Part shown: positions 6,893 through 9,538 of the stretch, in pieces | Layout of the letters: every line of letters begins with the position of its first letter | Position numbering within the stretch: position 1 is the first letter of the stretch | From: Chloroflexia bacterium | GTDB lineage: Bacteria > Chloroflexota > Chloroflexia > Thermomicrobiales > JALYUS01 | Direction: 5' to 3' | Assembly: GCA_025924435.1 (NCBI GenBank) | Contig: JAICIL010000166.1 | Location: forward strand, 1-9,538 | Length of the DNA stretch: 9,538 bases | Notes under the pieces: generated by a model | Databases searched by the model: none | What the model was told of the DNA's origin: nothing | Seen by the model: only the letters and a program-made list of their open reading frames with translations | Position numbers and translations under genes: made by a program

Positions 6893-7753
6893 ATATCTCC
6901 GTGGCGGCGGGCGCTGGGTGATGACGGTGGGGTAGCCGGTCTGTCGCTTGCGGTAATCCCCGGCGGGGATGTGGATGTGCCGCACCATGCGCACATCGGC
7001 GAGGCGGGAGGATATCCGGTCATCAATGCCGGGGAAGTCAATGCCGTGCTTCTGGTCGGGCCGGATGTTGTTGCTCGTCACGACGAGCGGCAGCCGCTGC
7101 ATCGCGCGATAGTTGATGATCTGGAAGAGTTTCTCGCGCGCCCACGGTGTCGTATTCTCCGTGCCGAGGTCGTCCAGCACCAGCACGCCGACCTCGCGGA
7201 TCGCCGCGAAGCGATCATCGAAGGAGGTGCCGCTCTTCGGGTCGTACGCGGCGCGCAGTTGGTCGAGCAAATCGGGCACGACGCCGAAATGCACCGTCAT
7301 CTGCTGACGAACGGCCTCGTTGGCGATGGCGGCGGCGAGGTGCGTCTTGCCCGTCCCGTAGGCGCCGTAGAGGACGATCCAGACCGGCTCGTACGTCTCG
7401 CTGTACTGCTTCGCCTGGATGAACGCCTCGCGCGTGCCGGGCACGTCCTTGTCGAACGTCGCGAAGGTGCAGTCCACGAAGTGATCGAGGTTGGAGAGCG
7501 CGCGCTGGTCGCTGTAGCGGGTCGCCGCCCGCTCGCGCTCCTGGCATGTGCAGGGGACGGTCCGCCCGAACTGCGGGTGGCCGACCTCGACATCGAGGCG
7601 CAGAAACCCCGCCCCGTTGCAGATCGGGCAAACGTCGCCCTCGCCGCGGTCCCGCCGGTTGACCGGTATCTCCACGTCGCCCGCCTCCGCCGCCCGCCCC
7701 TCGACATACGCCGCCAATCGCGAACCGCGTATCACGTCCTTGATGCTCTGCAT
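6884..7753 (-). CDS. DnaC/DnaI-family replicative helicase loader
   Basis: A 289-aa AAA+ ATPase expected to load the DnaB helicase onto DNA. A Cys-rich zinc-finger-like region (VCPICNGAGF, C42 and C45; CTC, C68 and C70) precedes the ATPase core. The core shows Walker A GAYGTGKT (130-137), Walker B VLVLDDLGTE (190-199), a sensor-1-like VTSNN (225-229) and an arginine-finger-like DDRISSRL (244-251). ATG 7753 is chosen because GGGAGGG lies a few nt upstream and the product starts sensibly; the frame to 7813 extends only into repeat sequence. It lies immediately after dnaB on the same strand, supporting a loader role rather than an IstB-like transposition helper. No transposase is nearby. The last codons (AAG GAC TGA) lie in a GGACTGA repeat that supplies the stop. 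Confidence 0.92.
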   Translation of the reverse strand: MQSIKDVIRGSRLAAYVEGRAAEAGDVEIPVNRRDRGEGDVCPICNGAGFLRLDVEVGHPQFGRTVPCTCQERERAATRYSDQRALSNLDHFVDCTFATFDKDVPGTREAFIQAKQYSETYEPVWIVLYGAYGTGKTHLAAAIANEAVRQQMTVHFGVVPDLLDQLRAAYDPKSGTSFDDRFAAIREVGVLVLDDLGTENTTPWAREKLFQIINYRAMQRLPLVVTSNNIRPDQKHGIDFPGIDDRISSRLADVRMVRHIHIPAGDYRKRQTGYPTVITQRPPPRRYKD

Positions 7754-7772
7754 AATCCCTCCCGGTGGTCGG

Positions 7773-7848
7773 GAGGACTGGGGACTGAGGACCGAGGACC
7801 GAGCGGGGAACAAGCCGCTCAGTCCTCAGTCCTCAGTCCTCGGTCCTT
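7773..7848. repeat. GGACTGA heptamer hairpin, copy B
   Basis: A 34-bp near-perfect stem (7773-7806 with 7815-7848, 29 of 34 paired) is closed by an 8-nt loop. Read on the minus strand, the first arm is the copy A sequence with one additional 7-bp GACTGAG unit (three instead of two). It begins on the dnaB stop codon and ends about 10 nt before the GGAGGG of the dnaI-like gene, so it fills the gap. In the mRNA it would be a very strong stem-loop that could set the dnaB to dnaI ratio. There is no T-tract. Confidence 0.92.
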
Positions 7849-9193
7849 AGATTGGTTCCCGATAGACTTCCAGATCGGCGAAGCGGGTGAGGGCCTGGAA
7901 GAAGCGGAGGTTGACGGTGCCCATCGGGCCGTTACGGTGCTTGGCGATGTGGATCTCCGCGATGCCCTTCTTCTCCGTCTCCGGGTCGTACAACTCCTCG
8001 CGGTAGATGAACATGACGATGTCCGCGTCCTGCTCGATGGAGCCGGACTCGCGCAGGTCGGAGAGCACCGGCACCTTCTCGGCGCGGGACTCCACCGCGC
8101 GGGACAACTGCGAGAGCGCGACGAGCGGCACGTTCAGCTCGCGCGCCAGTTCCTTGAGGGAGCGGGTGATTTCCGCCACCTCCTGCACGCGGTTGTCCGA
8201 GCGGCCGCCGCGCATCAGTTGCAGGTAGTCCACGATAATCATGTCCACGCCGGATTCCGCTTGCAGGCGACGCGCCTTCGAGCGGAGTTCGACGACGCTG
8301 ATCGCGGGCGTGTCGTCAATGAAGATCGGCGCGCTGGCGAGTGTGCCGAGCGATCGCGAGATAGCGGGCCACTCGTCGTCGTCCACATACCCCAGCCGGA
8401 GCCGCTGCGAGTCCACGCCCGTATCCATCGCGAGCAGGCGCTGCACCAATTGCTCGCCGCCCATTTCCAGCGAGAAGATGCCGACATGCTTGCCGTAGCG
8501 GAGCGCGGCGTTGAAGGCCATCGAGAGGGAGAGCGAGCTCTTGCCGACGCCGGGGCGGGCCGCGATGATGATGAGGTCGGACTGCTGCAAGCCGCCGGTC
8601 ATCTTGTCGAGGTCCGCGAAGCCCGTCGGCACACCGGCCAGTTCGCCGCGATGCTGCTGCACGAAGTCAATCCGCTCGAAGAAGGCATCGAGGAAGTGCG
8701 AGATCGGCTTGAAATCCCGCTCCAGCCGGTCCTGGGAGACATCGAAAATCAGTTTCTCGCTCTTGTCGAGGGCGTCAACCAGTTCGAGGTCGTCGTTGTA
8801 GCCGATCGTCACAATCGTCGAACCGGCGTCAATCAGGCGGCGGCGCGTCGCCTCGCGCTTGACGATCCCCGCGTAATACTCGACGTGCGCGGCGGTCGGC
8901 ACGATGCTGAGGAGCGTCGTGAGATAGGCAAGCCCGCCGACATCATCGAGGCGGTCCCGGCGCTGGAGTTCGTCCGGCAGGGTCGTCAGGTCGGCAGGCT
9001 CGCGCTTGTCGTAGAGGTCCACGATGGCGGCGTAGATTTCGCGGTGCGCCCCCCGGTAGAAGTCTTCCGGGTTCAGGCTGGGGCGCACGCGGACAATCGC
9101 CTCGCGGTCAATGAGGAGGGAGCCGAGGACGGATTGCTCCGCCTCGCTGTTGTTCGGTGGTAACCGGTCCAGTACCCGCTCTTGTAGCGCCAT
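7847..9193 (-). CDS. dnaB: replicative DNA helicase DnaB
   Basis: Hexameric 5'-3' helicase that unwinds DNA ahead of the replisome. The 448-aa product has the usual length and no intein. The N-terminal DnaB domain (LPPNNSEAEQSVLGSLLID, 11-29) is followed by a linker and a RecA-like domain starting near GVPTGFADLDKMTGG (187-201). Walker A is ARPGVGKSS (212-220), the catalytic Glu region is SLEMGGEQ (241-248), Walker B is IIVDYLQL (319-326), SQLSRAVESR is at 361-370, and the arginine-finger region is KHRNGP (418-423). AAGGAG lies 11 nt before the ATG. Upstream is rplI, the common bacterial rplI-dnaB order; downstream is the loader gene. The TAA stop lies at the edge of the copy B hairpin. Confidence 0.98.
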   Translation of the reverse strand: MALQERVLDRLPPNNSEAEQSVLGSLLIDREAIVRVRPSLNPEDFYRGAHREIYAAIVDLYDKREPADLTTLPDELQRRDRLDDVGGLAYLTTLLSIVPTAAHVEYYAGIVKREATRRRLIDAGSTIVTIGYNDDLELVDALDKSEKLIFDVSQDRLERDFKPISHFLDAFFERIDFVQQHRGELAGVPTGFADLDKMTGGLQQSDLIIIAARPGVGKSSLSLSMAFNAALRYGKHVGIFSLEMGGEQLVQRLLAMDTGVDSQRLRLGYVDDDEWPAISRSLGTLASAPIFIDDTPAISVVELRSKARRLQAESGVDMIIVDYLQLMRGGRSDNRVQEVAEITRSLKELARELNVPLVALSQLSRAVESRAEKVPVLSDLRESGSIEQDADIVMFIYREELYDPETEKKGIAEIHIAKHRNGPMGTVNLRFFQALTRFADLEVYREPI

Positions 9194-9211
9194 CCGTCGC
9201 TTCGCTCCTTC

Positions 9212-9338
9212 AGGACTGAGCGATGAGGACTGAGGGCTGAGAACTGAGGTTCAGCCGCCAATACTCTCGCCGTATCACTGAGGAACGAAGCGCTGCGGGA
9301 CTGATTCTACTCAGTCTCAGTCCTCATCGCTCAGTCCT
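9212..9338. repeat. GGACTGA heptamer inverted repeat, copy C
   Basis: A perfect 23-bp inverted repeat pairs 9212-9234 (AGGACTGAGCGATGAGGAC...) with 9316-9338, with 81 nt between the arms. Further degenerate GGACTGA units flank both arms (up to about 9250 and 9350). Unlike copies A and B, its arms carry an interposed CGATGA. The right side overlaps the rplI stop, and the left side ends just before the dnaB ribosome binding site, so the element and its spacer occupy essentially the whole intergenic region. Confidence 0.9.
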
Positions 9339-9538
9339 CAGTCCTCGCTCGGCGGTTCCGGCTGCTCGGGTTGCGCGTCCGCCGCCGGGGTCGCCTCTTC
9401 CGCCGTTTCGCCACCTTCACCCGTCACAATGACCGTCACCGTCGGGACGAGGCGACCGACGAGCCGGACGGAGACCTTGTGCTCGCCGATGCTGCGGATC
9501 GGCTCATCGAGCGCGACCTTGCGCCGATCCACCTCTTC
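9338..9538 (-). CDS. rplI: 50S ribosomal protein L9, C-terminal part
   Basis: Only the last 66 residues are in the window; the gene continues past the right edge. The segment VDRRKVALDEPIRSIGEH followed by KVSVRLVGRLVPTVTVIV matches the L9 C-terminal domain (family pattern: DRRKI-L-EPIK-LG-H-V-V-LH-EV-A-I-V-V). The protein then carries an acidic, Pro/Ala/Glu-rich tail of about 26 residues ending EPPSED, beyond the usual end of the domain. L9 binds 23S rRNA near the L1 stalk base. The final GAC TGA is part of a GGACTGA repeat, so the stop codon comes from that repeat. Position upstream of dnaB is the common bacterial arrangement. Confidence 0.93.
   Translation of the reverse strand, partial: EEVDRRKVALDEPIRSIGEHKVSVRLVGRLVPTVTVIVTGEGGETAEEATPAADAQPEQPEPPSED

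Noticed and set aside
6884..7753. IstB-type transposon helper identity for the AAA+ gene
   Set aside because: No IstA transposase or IS ends nearby; the Cys-rich N-terminus and position beside dnaB favour a DnaC/DnaI loader.
6860..9163. 767-codon plus-strand frame across the dnaI-like and dnaB genes
   Set aside because: It runs antisense through two well-recognised genes and an intergenic hairpin, with Arg/Ala/Val/Asp-rich sequence and no domain pattern.
9304..9309. TAGAAT on the minus strand as a -10 box for dnaB
   Set aside because: The expected -35 position reads GAGCGA, inside the repeat arm, and there is no extended -10; too weak to list.
6760..9345. CRISPR array interpretation of the GGACTGA repeats
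   Set aside because: Units are 7 bp, contiguous or nearly so, and arranged as inverted arms without regular unique spacers; no cas gene is present.

Overview
The window is GC-rich (roughly 65-70% in the core genes) and holds two convergent transcription units. The gene content suggests a Chloroflexota-like bacterium, for example a Thermomicrobia or Sphaerobacter relative. The supporting points are a T-box-controlled ileS, a CdaA/CdaR diadenylate cyclase pair, a DnaI-type loader beside dnaB, and a Thr-Pro-rich tail on a surface protein. This assignment is an inference; no rRNA or other taxonomic marker is present.

Plus strand, 190-4220. A sigma70-like promoter (TTGACA, 17 nt, TACCCT) precedes a complete T-box leader. 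The leader has an ATC (Ile) specifier, a TGGT acceptor-binding bulge, and a Rho-independent terminator that competes with the antiterminator. Downstream is a 133-aa ORF that reads as a standalone SRA/YDG-like domain, the type that recognises modified cytosine in DNA. It is clearly lower in GC (about 54%) and overlaps the next gene by ATGA. That gene is ileS, which encodes a 1083-aa type 2 isoleucyl-tRNA synthetase whose HIGH motif is rearranged to GVHH. This form has been associated with very strong mupirocin resistance. The unusual part is the pairing: a DNA-modification-reader-like protein is placed under tRNA-Ile control and coupled to an unusual IleRS.

Minus strand, 9538 down to 4418. The order of transcription is rplI (C-terminal part only), dnaB replicative helicase, a DnaC/DnaI-family helicase loader, cdaA (c-di-AMP synthase) and cdaR/ybbR (its membrane-anchored partner). 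Replication and c-di-AMP genes therefore sit in one co-directional run.

Repeats. Each of the three junctions rplI/dnaB, dnaB/dnaI and dnaI/cdaA is occupied by a palindromic element built from a 7-bp unit, GGACTGA. The element supplies the TGA stop codon of both rplI and the dnaI-like gene, and it overlaps the dnaB stop. A different 183-bp element with imperfect terminal inverted repeats lies between the convergent 3' ends of ileS and cdaR and may act as a two-way terminator. Bases 1-189 show no gene, only a GC-rich hairpin and a run of 14 G.
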